From Plenodomus lindquistii (taxonomy: Eukaryota; Ascomycota; Dothideomycetes; Pleosporales; Leptosphaeriaceae), in assembly GCA_025504975.1 (NCBI GenBank), contig JANUWI010000005.1, positions 1,116,001-1,180,000 of the forward strand: 64,000 bases of DNA, given 5' to 3'. A model generated the notes under the pieces. That model was given only the letters and a program-made list of their open reading frames with translations, was not told where the DNA came from and ran no database searches. Of this stretch, positions 44,001 through 55,916 are shown piece by piece. The number at the start of each line of letters is the position of its first letter. The first letter of the stretch is position 1. Made by a program: the position numbers and the translations under genes.

Positions 44001-45641
44001 AGACTTCCTTCACAGCAACATCATGTGTTCAAATCGCAACAGTAAATTTCTCCGCCTCCACAATAAACCCCAGCGTGAACTCCGTGCTCATCTCTCATTC
44101 ACCTAGCTGACTCTCTCCTTGTCCTGATCGGTCCAAGATATACGTGAGATGGTATTGTCATATTGCGACACTGCGTGCCAGGATCAATACCCATACATCT
44201 CCCCATGCCAATTTGTTTCGCAAACATGGAGGCACTCGATCTTGACCCCGCAGAACCCGCATTAAGCGCTGCTGGCTTCGTCGTTGAAACAAGCAGCTTA
44301 CACGGATCAACCAGAAATCAGGCATTACTCTGACACCCACGCGACCGCAATCAAACCGGGTTTGAAACGAGTAAGCCGGCCCCGGTGGCTGAGGCAATGA
44401 GATATCCGACTCGCCAGAGATAGGGAAAAGTCACAATCATGCAGGCAGAAGGTGTGTGTGTGTTTTGTAAGCCACATGCTCTAACAATACATGCAAACTG
44501 CCGGTTATACCGACACGGACGATGGCTGTCTGTGGCAAGATTAATCCAGGCACCACGCGGGAACCGGAATCGACCCTTGCAGAAATTCCGGACGCATGAA
44601 ATGTCAAACCGTAGGATAGCCGCGGTTAAGGCATGTAATCTGGCGGGATCCCACAGAAGTCGTGTCAGATCACTATGTTTAGGAAAAAAACGAGGCGGTT
44701 TTACCGTGAAAACCGATCCACAATCCAAGCCATGTTTCAGGCTGCCCTCGTGGTGGTGGCGAGTGCAGAGATAATTCGAGGGCGACACGGAACCGCCGTT
44801 TGGCGTGTCTTGCATGAACGGTGTCCACTCAGTATCCACCCACGTGTTGGCTTAGCTCCGTAAATCCGATTGATGGCACTTACCTTGTATTGATCAATCA
44901 TTCTTCGCATGGCGAAACTACGCCTCGGCTGATTTCCGTATGAGGGTAGTCCTAGTGAGGAAATGACTCGGGCTCAAAGGCGCCATTTGCAGTTCACAGT
45001 TAGGGCTGAGCGGTACTTGATTCGAGTAAATTCAGGGTCAACCACGATAGCGCAAGAGTATGGGTACTGCTCCTTCCTCCGAACCAGCAATGTCTATGTC
45101 TAGGGTCTGCCGGTGTATCGCCTATATGAGAGTCATGCAGCATTTTTGCCTCCTCCTTCTCATCTCGACCCACTCATGATCTTCAGGGTCCTGTTGCTCG
45201 TGCTCTACAATGCAGGGCGGACGATCATAATCGCAAAGAATTCTGCCAGCTTCTTATTCGTGGATTATCTGTTAGATGTTGCAGAAGTTTGATGGCCAAG
45301 GATATGCATCGGTCAGCAGGGAGGACCAAGAGAGCCGCCCGGTAGACTACGGCACATGTGCGTGGCGTCTCGGTGGGTGGGACTGCGGGAGATAATGCCT
45401 ACCTACTCACACATACTGTAGTAGAACTGTCCAGTGAGCTTGATATACCGACACGGACTTTATAAGCCTTTCTGCGCAACCATGGTTCGGTCAAGCAACC
45501 CGACGAGGCTACTGTTGAGCCTGAAAACTCTTGCTATCCAACTCTGCTAGCGTGATGGATTCCCATTCGATTGTTCTCGATACAGATATACTGGTTGTAC
45601 CGTCTCGTTTCGATTCATTTAGTTTCAATCTCAAGACCAAT
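41054..45641. other. Long gene-poor stretch
   Basis: About 4.6 kb with only short, unsupported frames. No transposon ORF, terminal repeat, tRNA or rRNA was recognised by eye. A short frame at 41345..41473 has a hydrophobic start and Cys residues but nothing else to support it. The last few hundred bases are the 3' flank of the dehydrogenase gene. Confidence 0.5.
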
Positions 45642-47020
45642 CTAAACTCCGTAATTTTTCAGCAACGAGGCGAGACTCAGGCATGATCCTGTCTGCAACA
45701 GCTTATTCAACGCTCCCGTACCAAGAAAGACTGGGCACTTGATCTCCTGTGCCCGGTTGACCGCCGTCTTCAGCGTCTCAATATAGCCTCCAAGCACACT
45801 TCCACTACCATCCTCCTTACCTTCCAAGATGGAGATCATCTTCACACCGACATCCTTGAACATGGTGCTTCCGCCCGCTGCATCACATGCCAACTCGTAG
45901 AACTGTGACAATGGAATACCAACGTGCTTCGCCAGTGAGAATGCTTCCGCTGCAGAAACGAGATGGATACCAATTAGCAGGTCAACGACCAACTGTAGTC
46001 TCGATTGCTTCTCTTCTGCGGTGAGAGTGCTTTGGATGCTGGAGACGGGGTCTGAGGTCCAGAGGCGGACTATGCCGGCGTCATCGTTTGCGCCCCAGCC
46101 GCGATCTACAGCCGAGAAGTAGACTTGTTCTGCTACTGAGCAGAGAGTAGCAGGGAAAGCTACATCCCGTGCTGTGGAGGTGATGATGCTCTATTTTGCG
46201 TGTCAACAAATGTGCTTTTCCTCTCTCAAGACCAATCTCTTTCCAGGCAGGGACGATCATCACATACCGTGTCCTTGAGAATGATGGTGACTGCGCTCGC
46301 CCCCGGGAAATAATCCTCCTTCAAAGTCCTCTGACTGCGATTTTCAAACATGAAACTCCAAGCCTTACTCGCCACCACCGCATCGCACACCTCCTTGCCG
46401 TTAAGTCCCAGCCGCGCCGCAAACCCATACGCTTCGCTATGCGCCAGGATCTGAATAGCTGCAAGTACCTGATGCACCATCTTCATATTGCTCCCCGCTC
46501 CAATGCCGCCGTTCACAATGAACAGCTTCGAAGGCGCAGACATTTCTTGCAATAGCCACTTCCCTTTCTCGACGGCCGCATCAGAAGCTCCCGCCATGAT
46601 ACTCAACGTCCCCTCTGCAGCGCGTGCCGCACCTCCAGAAACCGGTGCATCGATGAAGTAGATATCGCTCCTACCTATATCCACTAGCTCTTTCTCCACG
46701 CTCTTCGCATACGCGCTTGGCACCGTTGAACACAGCAATAGTGTCGAATTCTTTGGTAATGCGGCCACGATGCCGTCTTTATCGAAGAGCGCGGGCTGGG
46801 CTTGCCATTGTGAGGCAACCATCATGATGTAGAAGGGCTTGTCTCTTGCAGATTCAGAGAGAGACGTTGATGGGTTGCCGCCGCCGGCTTTGAAGCGGTC
46901 CAGAGAGGGCTGGTAGACGTCGAAGCCGGTGACGGAGTAGCCTTGCTTGACGAGGTGGGTGGCCATGCCGAAGCCCATTGCTCCAAGGCCACAGAAACCG
47001 ATCTCTGGCTTGGATGTCAT
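45642..47020 (-). CDS. 6PGDH/3-hydroxyisobutyrate-type dehydrogenase with duplicated C-terminal domain
   Basis: Two exons (47020..46268 and 46190..45642) give 433 residues. The N-terminal Rossmann domain starts GFCGLGAMGFGMATHLVKQG and carries DAPVSGGAARAAEGTL, both typical of the beta-hydroxyacid dehydrogenase family. The catalytic Lys region reads GAGSNMKMVHQ. The usual all-helical C-terminal domain follows (EAYGFAARLGLNG), and a second copy of that domain appears (EAFSLAKHVGIPLSQFYEL). Classic members have about 300 residues, so this is a longer, duplicated form. The substrate may be 3-hydroxyisobutyrate, L-threonate or a related hydroxyacid and cannot be read from sequence. The cofactor is probably NAD(P), as the family rule. 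No targeting peptide is obvious. Confidence 0.88.
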
Positions 47021-48472
47021 TTCGAGGAGGTTGTGCGATGAAGGTTGAGATGGATGTTGGAGATGAGGTTGATCAGTTGGTGTAGAAACTAAAGTTCAGG
47101 TGTTGTTGGCACAATGTATGTATTTCTCAGATGCGCCTTCTGGATGTTGATCGTCTATGGCTTTTTCTTTCCTTCTGGATGTCCTTGGTCGTCTTCAAGT
47201 GCAATCGTAGCTTTCAACGGTCTAGTCGTGTAGGAGTCTTTGACTTTCACTGCAGCAACGACAAACACTGTTAAGGTACCATTTTCTATCACCCCGCCCC
47301 CCACACACTATCTACCGGTCCGACGTCGAGCTTCCGCGCCTGACAGCGAAACCTTCGAAAGTGCGCTCCTAGCCAGTGACATTCATCACAGCTACCCCGC
47401 ACTACGACCGATATGGTAGGCGGGGTAGCCTGCGGTTGTTGCGCCGAAAGTGGGCCTTCGGCGATACGCCGATCCTGGTCGTTGTAGAGGAATAACAACT
47501 CTCGAAGCCGAGGTCTTTAGGTTTGGAGACAACGGACCGTTACCATGGGTACTTTAATAAAACAAAGTTACAATGTTATGGAGACCAGCTAGAATATATT
47601 GTGGATGACACGCAGTCAAAGTTTTCATTGCGGAGAGATTGCGAATTTGCCCACTTGTCTTATATCTACTGATAAAGCGTGCCAACATCCAGTTACAGTA
47701 AATAAACGAGCTATCAATGGCATACAGGATTACTGCGCTGTAATCTCTACACTCCCCTCTGCCAGACTTACCGCATTAGCAACTTTGATTTGCTCCCTTC
47801 CCCCTCTCTTCAGCCCCACAATCGCCAAAGCAAGGCCATTAAACGCATCTCGTTCCAAGGATTGGAAAGGCGTGAGATTCGTCTCAAACCGTTATTCTCA
47901 TTACGTACCAGCTCCCACTGTTACCTACGAGTTTCAATGAGACAAACGTGAGTATACTAGACGACTGGACAACAACGGTAGGTTTTGTCCTCAACAAGGA
48001 GCGCCGGTGCCATGATAGATTTCTGGCTCTGAGCATGGAGGAGGCTCGGTCAGTACTTGATCCACTTTGAGTTCTCTAACGGCTGAGATCGCCATTCGGA
48101 GCTGCACACCCATATCTGGGGTATGATGCGGGGCTGACCAAAGGGGAGCTGCTTTCAATGTGAGAAAATGACATGATGGCTTCACAGGGACCACGGCATG
48201 ACGAAATCATACTGATGTATAGATGAAACTTGTCGTTGCCCTCGAGATTACTACTAACGTGCCAGGTGTTTGCGCTAGGTCAGCACATTCCCAAAGCGGC
48301 CGCCAGTTTCTAACTACAGTAACAGCGGACAAGTCCATTCTCGATCATTAGTTAAGTCGTTTATGTCGCGTGAAGAGGCTAACGCAGACCAAGCTCAGTG
48401 TTTGGAGATTTTCAGTTATACGTGACCGGAATCGTCCACTTGATGATCTACATTGGTCATCACGCCTCAACA
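47021..48472. other. Intergenic, no gene seen
   Basis: About 1.45 kb. It starts with the promoter of the dehydrogenase gene and ends with the 3' flank of the LPMO gene. No supportable coding frame was seen. Confidence 0.5.
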
Positions 48473-49321
48473 TCAGCCTGACCATACGGCAGGACCGGGA
48501 GGAGTGTATGACTTGACACCCTGTGACTTCGTCAGCTTGCACATCTTTCCAGACATCATAAGCGACTCACTGAGTATATGTTGACCTTGATACCTGGGTC
48601 GTTTGCGGTGTACGCGCCTGGAAACGAGACAAGGGGTCCGGGCGATCCACTACCAGATCCAGTGATTTTGATTTGCGCGCAAGAGATGTAAAATTGTGCG
48701 CCACCAGCGTTGCTAGCCTGGTGCAGGGCAATGTGTTCAACGCGAAGCAGATAATCACCAGGCGGTGTGTTCTTTGGGATCGTAACGGTCACGGTGCCCT
48801 TGTCTGCCAAGCGTTAGCTTGTCTTTTGTGGGTTCGGCGTGTCAAAAGAACACATACTCAAGCTTCCCCAGCTCACTTGTCCATTCGCAATGATCGCGGG
48901 TTCAGCGTAGATTTTGAACCAAACGTCTCCTTTGCCTTCCCATGTAGCGGCGGTCTCGCCACTTGGCACTTTCGCAAGGTAGAACTGTAGAGGTCCTGGG
49001 TGGAAGATGTTGGGGCTGGCTGTGAAGCCCACACTCGAGCCAGCAGCTACATTCTGGATCATGGGTGCCTTGTTGCCAGTCGTGTAGCAGCGAATTTGAT
49101 CGGAGGTGACATCGCTGAGACCGGCATTGCTATATTGATTCACTGTTGTACGAACAGCTTGCCAATTCGAGGTGCCTGTCAAGGATGGGAAAGTATCTGA
49201 TCAATATTAGTGAGGCACTCCTGCGTTGTATAAAGATGGTCTTACAGTGTCGAGGCTGGAGAACTACTGCATTTACTGCCTCTGCGGCTAGGCCAAGGCC
49301 AAATATGTTGACGAGCTTCAT
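48473..49321 (-). CDS. AA9 lytic polysaccharide monooxygenase
   Basis: Four exons (49321..49246, 49196..48858, 48803..48571, 48520..48473) give 231 residues. A signal peptide (MKLVNIFGLGLAAEAVNA) is followed by VVLQPR and then HYTFPSLTGTSNWQAVR. In AA9 enzymes the first His of the mature chain is half of the copper-binding His brace. The second His lies in FHPGPLQFYLAKV and the axial Tyr in GGAQFYISCAQI, so the copper site is complete. The ending GPAVWSG is also typical. The enzyme cleaves cellulose or related glucans oxidatively outside the cell. There is no CBM1. Oddly, the expected signal-peptide cut would leave six residues before the His, so a second cleavage after Arg seems needed. Confidence 0.92.
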
Positions 49322-50134
49322 AGTGGACGACGAGATGGCAAGCGCACTTCGAAGATGCAATGGTGAGACCTGTTGGTGATAATTGACACGGCTACCGAAC
49401 CCTTACTTTATCCACAAGTCGATCTCCCAGGTACGCTGGACATCTCGTAAGCTCTGGCGGTATATTGATGTTATTATGCGGTGGTCCAAAGAAGTAGCCG
49501 CCATGCCTAAAGCGGTAATCTGATACTGGGAAGCAATTTGTTGCCCCGGCTTCAATATCACGCGCGATCCGATTGCCGGCATGACGAGATTGATAGCACT
49601 GCATGCAATTAAGTGAGACCTGAGCCGCAAGGAGCCTGATGTGGAGACATGGATACGTCGCAGCGATAATGATCGCACGTATATTGGACAGCATGTATCA
49701 CCAGTCTTCTTAGGGATGTTCCGCTTTCGTGTGGCTGTTCGTGCCACGTAGTGTGGAGACGGTTGGTGGACCGATTATCGTGATTTTCGACAGAAGCCTC
49801 GTCCGTGAGATTGAGAATTGCACAATCTTTATATGCTTTCATTTCGACGACCTCGAAATGACCCAGCCCCGGTTTCGAATCCTTATCATTGCACGTAGGT
49901 GGTGTCACTCAAGAAAGTGCGCTGGCACTTGGATCCTATGGTGATACCCTCCTGTGCAACCAATGGCGGGCTCGCGTCGATATAGCCACGAAGCTTCTCT
50001 GCTGCTCTGAATTGCAGCCCGACTCTCGGGTTCGCATAGCTCACGAGACCTTTTCGATCGTCTGCATCTCTGGCAGTGGATGCTCATAGTACCGACTGAA
50101 AGCGAGTTATGCCTGAGATGTCTGCTGCCTCGTC
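49322..50134. other. LPMO promoter side
   Basis: About 810 bases upstream of the LPMO gene and downstream of NNF1. No gene was seen. Confidence 0.5.
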
Positions 50135-50860
50135 TCATGGGCGCATCTCTGTTTCGAGGACCTTGATCTCTTTGCTGAGATCTTGCACGTCATCCTGGGC
50201 CATCATCTGCGCGCTGACTTCCAAGTCCTGAACGACATTCTCCAGGCCCCTTACGAGTGCTTCGATCTCAGCGCGCTGTGCAGTGACTGTCGAAAGAAGG
50301 TCCGTGTTCGATTGCTGTGTCTCAGCGAGCTTTGTATTCATTTCGGTGGCCTGCTTTTCGATGAAGGGCATGAGATGAGCGAGATGTATCTCCGAAGGCG
50401 TGAGGGTATGTGGGCTAAACCAGCGCTGTTAGCAACTGCAATGCACTATGCGGCAAGATGACAAAAACACATACGGGATAGGCGTCTCCACTGGGCCCCC
50501 ATTTGCACTAAGTTCCGCTCGTTTCTTCCTCAGCTTCGCATCTTCGATGCACTGGTCCAGAGAGTTGAGAAGCTTCACGACGTTCCTTCGCGCCATGATG
50601 TCGTCGAAGTTGGTCTTCCACGTGCGGTCCAGCTGGTCGAGTATTTGACCTCGCAGGTTGTCCAGTACTTCGGGGCTGTATTGCGCGGCAGTTGGAAAGC
50701 ATGTCGCAAAATTCTTGGCGGAGCATTTGTCGAGTGTTGCCTTTGAAGCCTGATTGAAGACGTTGATCAGGCCTTGCGCGCGTGGTCCTGGCGCGTCGGC
50801 GATAGGCGGGGCAGGCGTTGGCGACGGCGAGCGCGAATCTGGGTTCGTGGCGGCAGGCAT
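50135..50860 (-). CDS. NNF1: Kinetochore MIND/MIS12 complex subunit Nnf1
   Basis: Two exons (50860..50475 and 50414..50135) give 221 residues. The ATG at 50860 (MPAATNPDSRSPSP) is chosen over one 25 codons upstream because the Pro/Ser-rich family-like start begins there. The Nnf1 domain shows LINVFNQASKATLDKCSAKN, FATCFPTAAQYSPEVL and, after the intron, the hallmark PPHTLTPSEIHLAHLMPFI. A C-terminal coiled coil (about residues 150-215) ends at TAA/TGA near 50135. The protein joins Mtw1, Dsn1 and Nsl1 to link centromeres to microtubules. It is divergent from the HET gene that follows, with 330 bases between the starts. Confidence 0.9.
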
Positions 50861-51190
50861 GGCGTTGTAGTGTATAGTAATATGGTACGAGTAGCGACAA
50901 GGCCTCAAAGTGCTGTTCCGTAGGTCAATCTCCAACGCGAAAGGGAAGGGCTGTTGACTCGCGCGTATGCACCAAACACGCTTTCATGATGGTGTTTACA
51001 GAATAGCGCGCTAGTGGTTCACGTGACATGCTCTGCCACATCTTCAGGACACCCTTGCCGCGAACCCCGCAATTACACTCTTCTTATGTCTTCGTTCTGT
51101 TGAGACCGTGATCGAGACGGTCTGCGCCTGAATTTGTACGGCAGAACAATTCAGCTTGGCGGCCACTCGGTGTCAGCCCATGCTTGGACA
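50861..51190. promoter_or_regulatory. Divergent promoter NNF1 / HET gene
   Basis: 330 bases between two divergent starts, with no clear element seen. Confidence 0.4.
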
Positions 51191-53075
51191 ATGCCATGTC
51201 GGCATCCAGACATCCGAACGTTCGACAACGTCCTTTGCTGTCTCTCTTGCGGAGAAGAGGTACCTACAGATGCAGTGTCGGATGTCAGGACTACGCAGTA
51301 TGAGTATCGACATCTAGATCATCAAAATGGACGTGAAATTCGGCTCATCGTGTTCCCAGGCAAAGACGACGAGGTACTCAACTGCGATATCGTCCATGCC
51401 GACTTGGACAACAAGCCAGTGTATGAAGCCATCTCGTGTACATGGGCTACGGAAACGGGCGACGCTCAGCGTTATCAGATTGCGTACTGTCGAGGTAGAA
51501 GCGTTCACATCACTAAGAACTGCGAGTCGGCACTTAAAGCGGTGCGACAGCAATACCGACGTCGAACGGTATGGATAGACGCCATCTGTATCGACCAGAT
51601 TCATGTTGAGGAGAGAAACCGTCAAGTGAATCTAATGTCCAGTATATATCAGACCGCATCGCAAGTGCTAGCCTATCTCGGCCCAGGTACGACGGAGACC
51701 AGGCCAGCGCTCTACAGGGTCATGTCTCTTCTAGAGACAATGTCACTGAAGGGGAACGTCGAGTATCCCCAATCTTACGATATGCGAGACGATATTCGTA
51801 CACTCCTACAATTACTTTATTTCGACCGAGTTTGGTTTTTGCAAGAGCTGGCGTTGGTCAAGCTTGTCACATTATTGGCAGGTAACAAGAAAATAGCGTG
51901 GACGGCTGTCACTGTTCGTCATCTATCCCAAATATGCTCGAATTTCAAGATTGATATACCCGGTATCCAAGGCTGGGTCCCGGCGCGCGATCCGCAGGAG
52001 GGAAGGCTTCTGGAGGTCCTTCAGAGAAGCAGGAACTGCTCAGCCAGAGATCCGAGAGACAAAGTCGTCGCTCTCCTTGGCCTGGTGGAGCAGAAAATTA
52101 AAGGATGCACTCTTGGTCGACTACTCACTCCCACCTTTAGAACTCTTCACTATGGTGGCAACACATCTGCTCTTGAGCCGAGAGTCTGTGGAAGTGCTGA
52201 AGCATACCTCGAACCAGTTCTTGGACTCGAGCTCGGTGCCTACTTGGGTGCCATTGTGGGACATCAAAGATGTGTACCAGCCCCTTCCCTCTCAGTTTAC
52301 GCCATTGGAGATGCATGCCCTCGCATTCCTATTCTTCGTAAAAGTCGAAACCGGGTATGAAATTCGAGCCACGGCCCTAGCAAGCGAGGCAAATGAAGCC
52401 GACATCAATACTGTGGAAGTATGTAAGCGGACCAAGATTTTGGAACGTCAGCATGAAGAAGCCTTCGACAGATTACCTTGCCCATCCCCTGTGCTACATT
52501 CCCTAAGAGTCCGAGCTCATCTATTGGATGTCGTAATCCAAATGCCTACACACCCCATTCTCAATGCACTAAATCTCAAGGCTAGCTCACAACATCCCTC
52601 CGCATCTGTCATTTTGTACTCGTCTTGTCTTAATCACAAATTCACACCTTGCAGGCCCAGTCTCGACATCGCAATCGAATGGAGCAACTCAATCAAATCG
52701 GCTTTCAATCGAATCGGACGATGGAACTCGACAGACTGGACCGATCATCCCTCGGATGGGCGTCATTCTGTGCAAATCATGTTTGAAGAAGACTCGTACG
52801 GCTACTCCTTGGACATCAATGGAATCGTGTTTGAGACCGAGCATTCTATAGGACCGACCAGACGATGTGCCAGATACGAGTTGATGCAGGTAGGTGATAC
52901 AATATGGGCATTAGCAGGAGTAGATGTACCCTTCGTGCTCAGAAAGGTGGACACGCATTATGAAATCATTGGCGAATGCTACCTGCATAGGGCAGCGCTT
53001 GATCTTCCATGCGCTTGTTGTGGGAAAGATGCGAGGCCGTGGCCTATTCTTACGGAGACCATCGAAATCTGGTAA
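51191..53075 (+). pseudogene. HET-domain gene A, one-base frameshift
   Basis: The frame from ATG 51191 carries a Cys-containing N-terminus (CRHPDIRTFDNVLCCLSCGE), then the HET domain: VYEAISCTWATETGD, VWIDAICIDQIHVEERNRQV and FDRVWFLQELALVK, up to DPRDKVVALLGLVEQKI. Near 52101, in AAATTAAAGG, one extra base moves the protein to another frame, which continues DALLVDYSLPPLELFT and runs to TAA/TAG at 53075 with the conserved VPTWVPLWD and EIIGECYLHRAALDLPC blocks. The lengths on both sides match the neighbouring HET gene exactly if one base is ignored, and no GT-AG intron explains it. It is either a recent pseudogene or a sequencing error in an A-rich run. The family controls heterokaryon incompatibility and cell death. 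Confidence 0.8.
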
Positions 53076-53833
53076 TCCGGTCACTGGTGCTCATTTAGAC
53101 GTGCGTTGGACCTTGTTCATCCAATACAAACCTGCCTCAATCTGAAGTTATCTCACAATGCGCTATGCTCTGTTATAGTAACAGTTGCTGTAGCAATATC
53201 CTCCGGTCTTCCAATACCACGTTCGAACTATTCGCTTTTTCTGCAGACAAGAGAGACGAGCTTCGTTGTAGACGCATTACAGAATTTCTGCCCGTGCTTC
53301 GAAGTACGGCCGCAATGAGTCGCGCGAACGAATGCGGCGTGTCACTGAATGGGTGTCGCTTCCCGCGGGCCAACACGACGAAAGGACGGGTGGGCAGACT
53401 ACACTCTTCATCAACCACTGCAGCCCCCTGCCTTTCTCCTGCACACCTGCAGATTTGTGTAACCATCACCACAACCTCAAAAATTGTGATGTGGCCACTA
53501 GCAAGCGACCCAAAATAGATGTTTCGCAATCAGGCCCACAGTCATAGCCACCGCCACGCGGCCAGCCACAACGCATCGAAGTGCAACGCGTCCACTTGTC
53601 AAATTCACATTGCCCAGTGAACACTCAAGATCGATGTATAAGCCCGGTTCAATATAACATGTTTGCAGCACTAGGCGCAGTGCTGTATTCGTTTCTTGAA
53701 CGAGCGGTACGAAGGTAAGGAAACGCGCTCACAGTCGGTAGCCAGCCACCACAATTCCAGCCCCCGAATCGAAGGCGCAACCCCGTTAAAACTCGCCGCC
53801 GTTGCCATCGCTCGCCTACAACGACCAGGTGAG
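53076..53833. other. Spacer between HET genes
   Basis: About 760 bases. The frame of the next gene is open for 46 codons before its first ATG, but that part resembles no HET sequence. No other gene was seen. Confidence 0.5.
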
Positions 53834-55658
53834 ATGGACACAGATCCTTGCAATGGTGAAAACATTGTGCGGTTGCATCCTTCGATACAGAAACCCTCCT
53901 ATTTTCGATTTCGGCCAATATGTTATGCAGAAGGAGAGAACGTCCGCTTGGTGTACCTACTCCCCGGGAATTCTCAAGACCAACTCTGTTGCGAGCTTCT
54001 CCACGCAAATCTTGAACTTGGAATTGAGTACGAAGCTATCAGCTATACGTGGGCTACCGAAGACGGGGATGCGAGCCTATCAGAGTCGATTGCATGTGGG
54101 TACATAGGAGAAGAGGATAGAACGACACTACCGATCACTGTCAATTGTGCCTCTGCATTGCGAAGACTGAGGCACGTATCTGAGCCGAGAATGTTGTGGA
54201 TCGACAATATCGCCATTGATCAGTCAAATTCAGAAGAGAAGAATCACCAAGTGGCACTTATGGCGCAGATCTACTCACAGGCTTCGCAAGTCCTCGTCTA
54301 TCTTGGTGAGGATGACCTTGGCTTTGGCATGAATGGAATATGGCTAGACAGCGAGAAACGACTTGCAGCTCTGAAGAAGCTGTTTGCTAAGAGATGGGCC
54401 TCCCGTGTTTGGGTCATACAGGAGGTGGCGCTCGCACGGAAGTTGACAATGATCACTGGTGCTGTTGCCATTGGTATGGACACACAGTTTATGACTCGTG
54501 TCAGAGGGCGAGCGAGAGCGTCTGGACTTCTTGTTCCTGGACCACTGGCCTGGGATCCTATCGTCAGCGCGCCGAGCCGAGACCTGTTGACCATGTTGCA
54601 TATGTCACGGAACTGCAACTCCACAGGTAAGCAGAGTCACCAAATACGCGCTTTAACTTCAGCCTGACTATTTGTAAGATCAACGGGATAAGGTTTACGG
54701 TCTTCTGGGTTTGACAGGCGAGCGACTGCGAAGCCTTATTGAAGTTGACTATGCGCAGAGTATCGAAGAAGTCTTTACTCGCGCGTCTGCGGCGATAATC
54801 ATGTTTCGCAAAGACTTCGAGGTATTAGCTTATGCCACTTCGACTCTTGGAGCCAGCCACGCACAAGGCAACTTACCAACCTGGGTTCCAAATTGGTCAG
54901 GGTATCGCGAAGAACACGCCTTTATTCAGCAGTTCAAGGTCCGAAAGATTGGGCCCTGGACCTCTTTAAGCAGAGAATTGCTATCCGGACCGCACTCGGA
55001 CGACGAGAGACGAGATTGGGATAACGTTGTTTCTATGCCTAACCACTGGGCGGCGACTTCAAAGCCCTTCCTTACTCTTCGTGCACACTGCATCGGTACA
55101 ATCGACGATATAACCCCGGACCTTTACCGGCCCGTCAGCCGTTTTCCACATGGGATACCGGCTCATGCCTATCGCGATCGATTGCGGAGTTTAATCTCGA
55201 GAGATATTGCAGTAGGTCAATGGCCTCCACAGTATCGATGGCTCGTAGAAAGCGAATCCGTTCCAAGCAAGCCAGTCCAAAATCCGTCTGAGCTTGACAG
55301 CGCTGCAAGCTTGACTGAGTCAAACAAGGCCGACTTGCACTCATTTTGCGACGAACTTACCAGGCTTGGAGACAGCAAGTATCTCTTCCGAGCCGGATAT
55401 CTCCCAGCAATTGCTAGCCCAGGCTTCGAGTGTGGTGATCATGTCTACGCAGTAGACGGCTGTACCGTACCGCTTATCCTTCGACGGGTGGGTACTGAGG
55501 AGCTCTGGAAGTTCCGGATCGTAGGGAGTGCTTATCTGCTCAGTCTCGCGCATATGGACTGCTGGGTCACAGTTGGATCAGGTCTCAAACAACAGTGGGA
55601 TTTCGATCCGTTTCGTCGCATGGATGCGGAAGCCACACGGATGATAGAGATCTATTGA
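53834..55658 (+). CDS. HET-domain protein B, intact
   Basis: Two exons (53834..54626 and 54679..55658) give 590 residues. The HET domain (about residues 45-215) shows YEAISYTWATEDGD, LWIDNIAIDQSNSEEKNHQV, QASQVLVYLGEDD and RVWVIQEVALARKL; DQRDKVYGLLGLTGE spans the intron join. The C-terminal half has LPTWVPNWSG and the family block CGDHVYAVDGCTVPLILRRV. It starts MDTDPCNGENIV and lacks the CLSCGE motif seen in the neighbouring copies. This is the only uninterrupted HET gene in the window. By family it should take part in recognition of non-self during hyphal fusion, with the HET domain triggering cell death; its partner and trigger are unknown. It sits between a frameshifted copy and a relic in the same orientation. 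Confidence 0.88.
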
Positions 55659-55916
55659 AAATTATGGATCGAGGCTTTCAGGATGATCGAGGAATGTTTC
55701 CTCAGCCCTGCTTTGCCCATAGCGCCTTGAAGTCCGAGCGTGATCACGGGACGTGGACGCCAGTACTCTGCACCGCCATGGACTTAACACAACACTCTTC
55801 CCTTATGGTTCTTCTAACGTATTACGAGTATTTCCCGCCTACTTTACTTGAACTCCATAGTTTCGGACAGGAGGAGTATAGGCGGCAAACAACGGCAAGA
55901 GCGTTTATGTTTCAAT

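Noticed and set aside
44697..44714. GGTTTT-ACCGTG-AAAACC inverted repeat
   Set aside because: A six-base stem is expected by chance in this length of DNA and no transcript context is known.
49322..50134. Possible tRNA-like GGTTTCGAATCC near 49870
   Set aside because: No matching acceptor, D or anticodon arm could be found around it.
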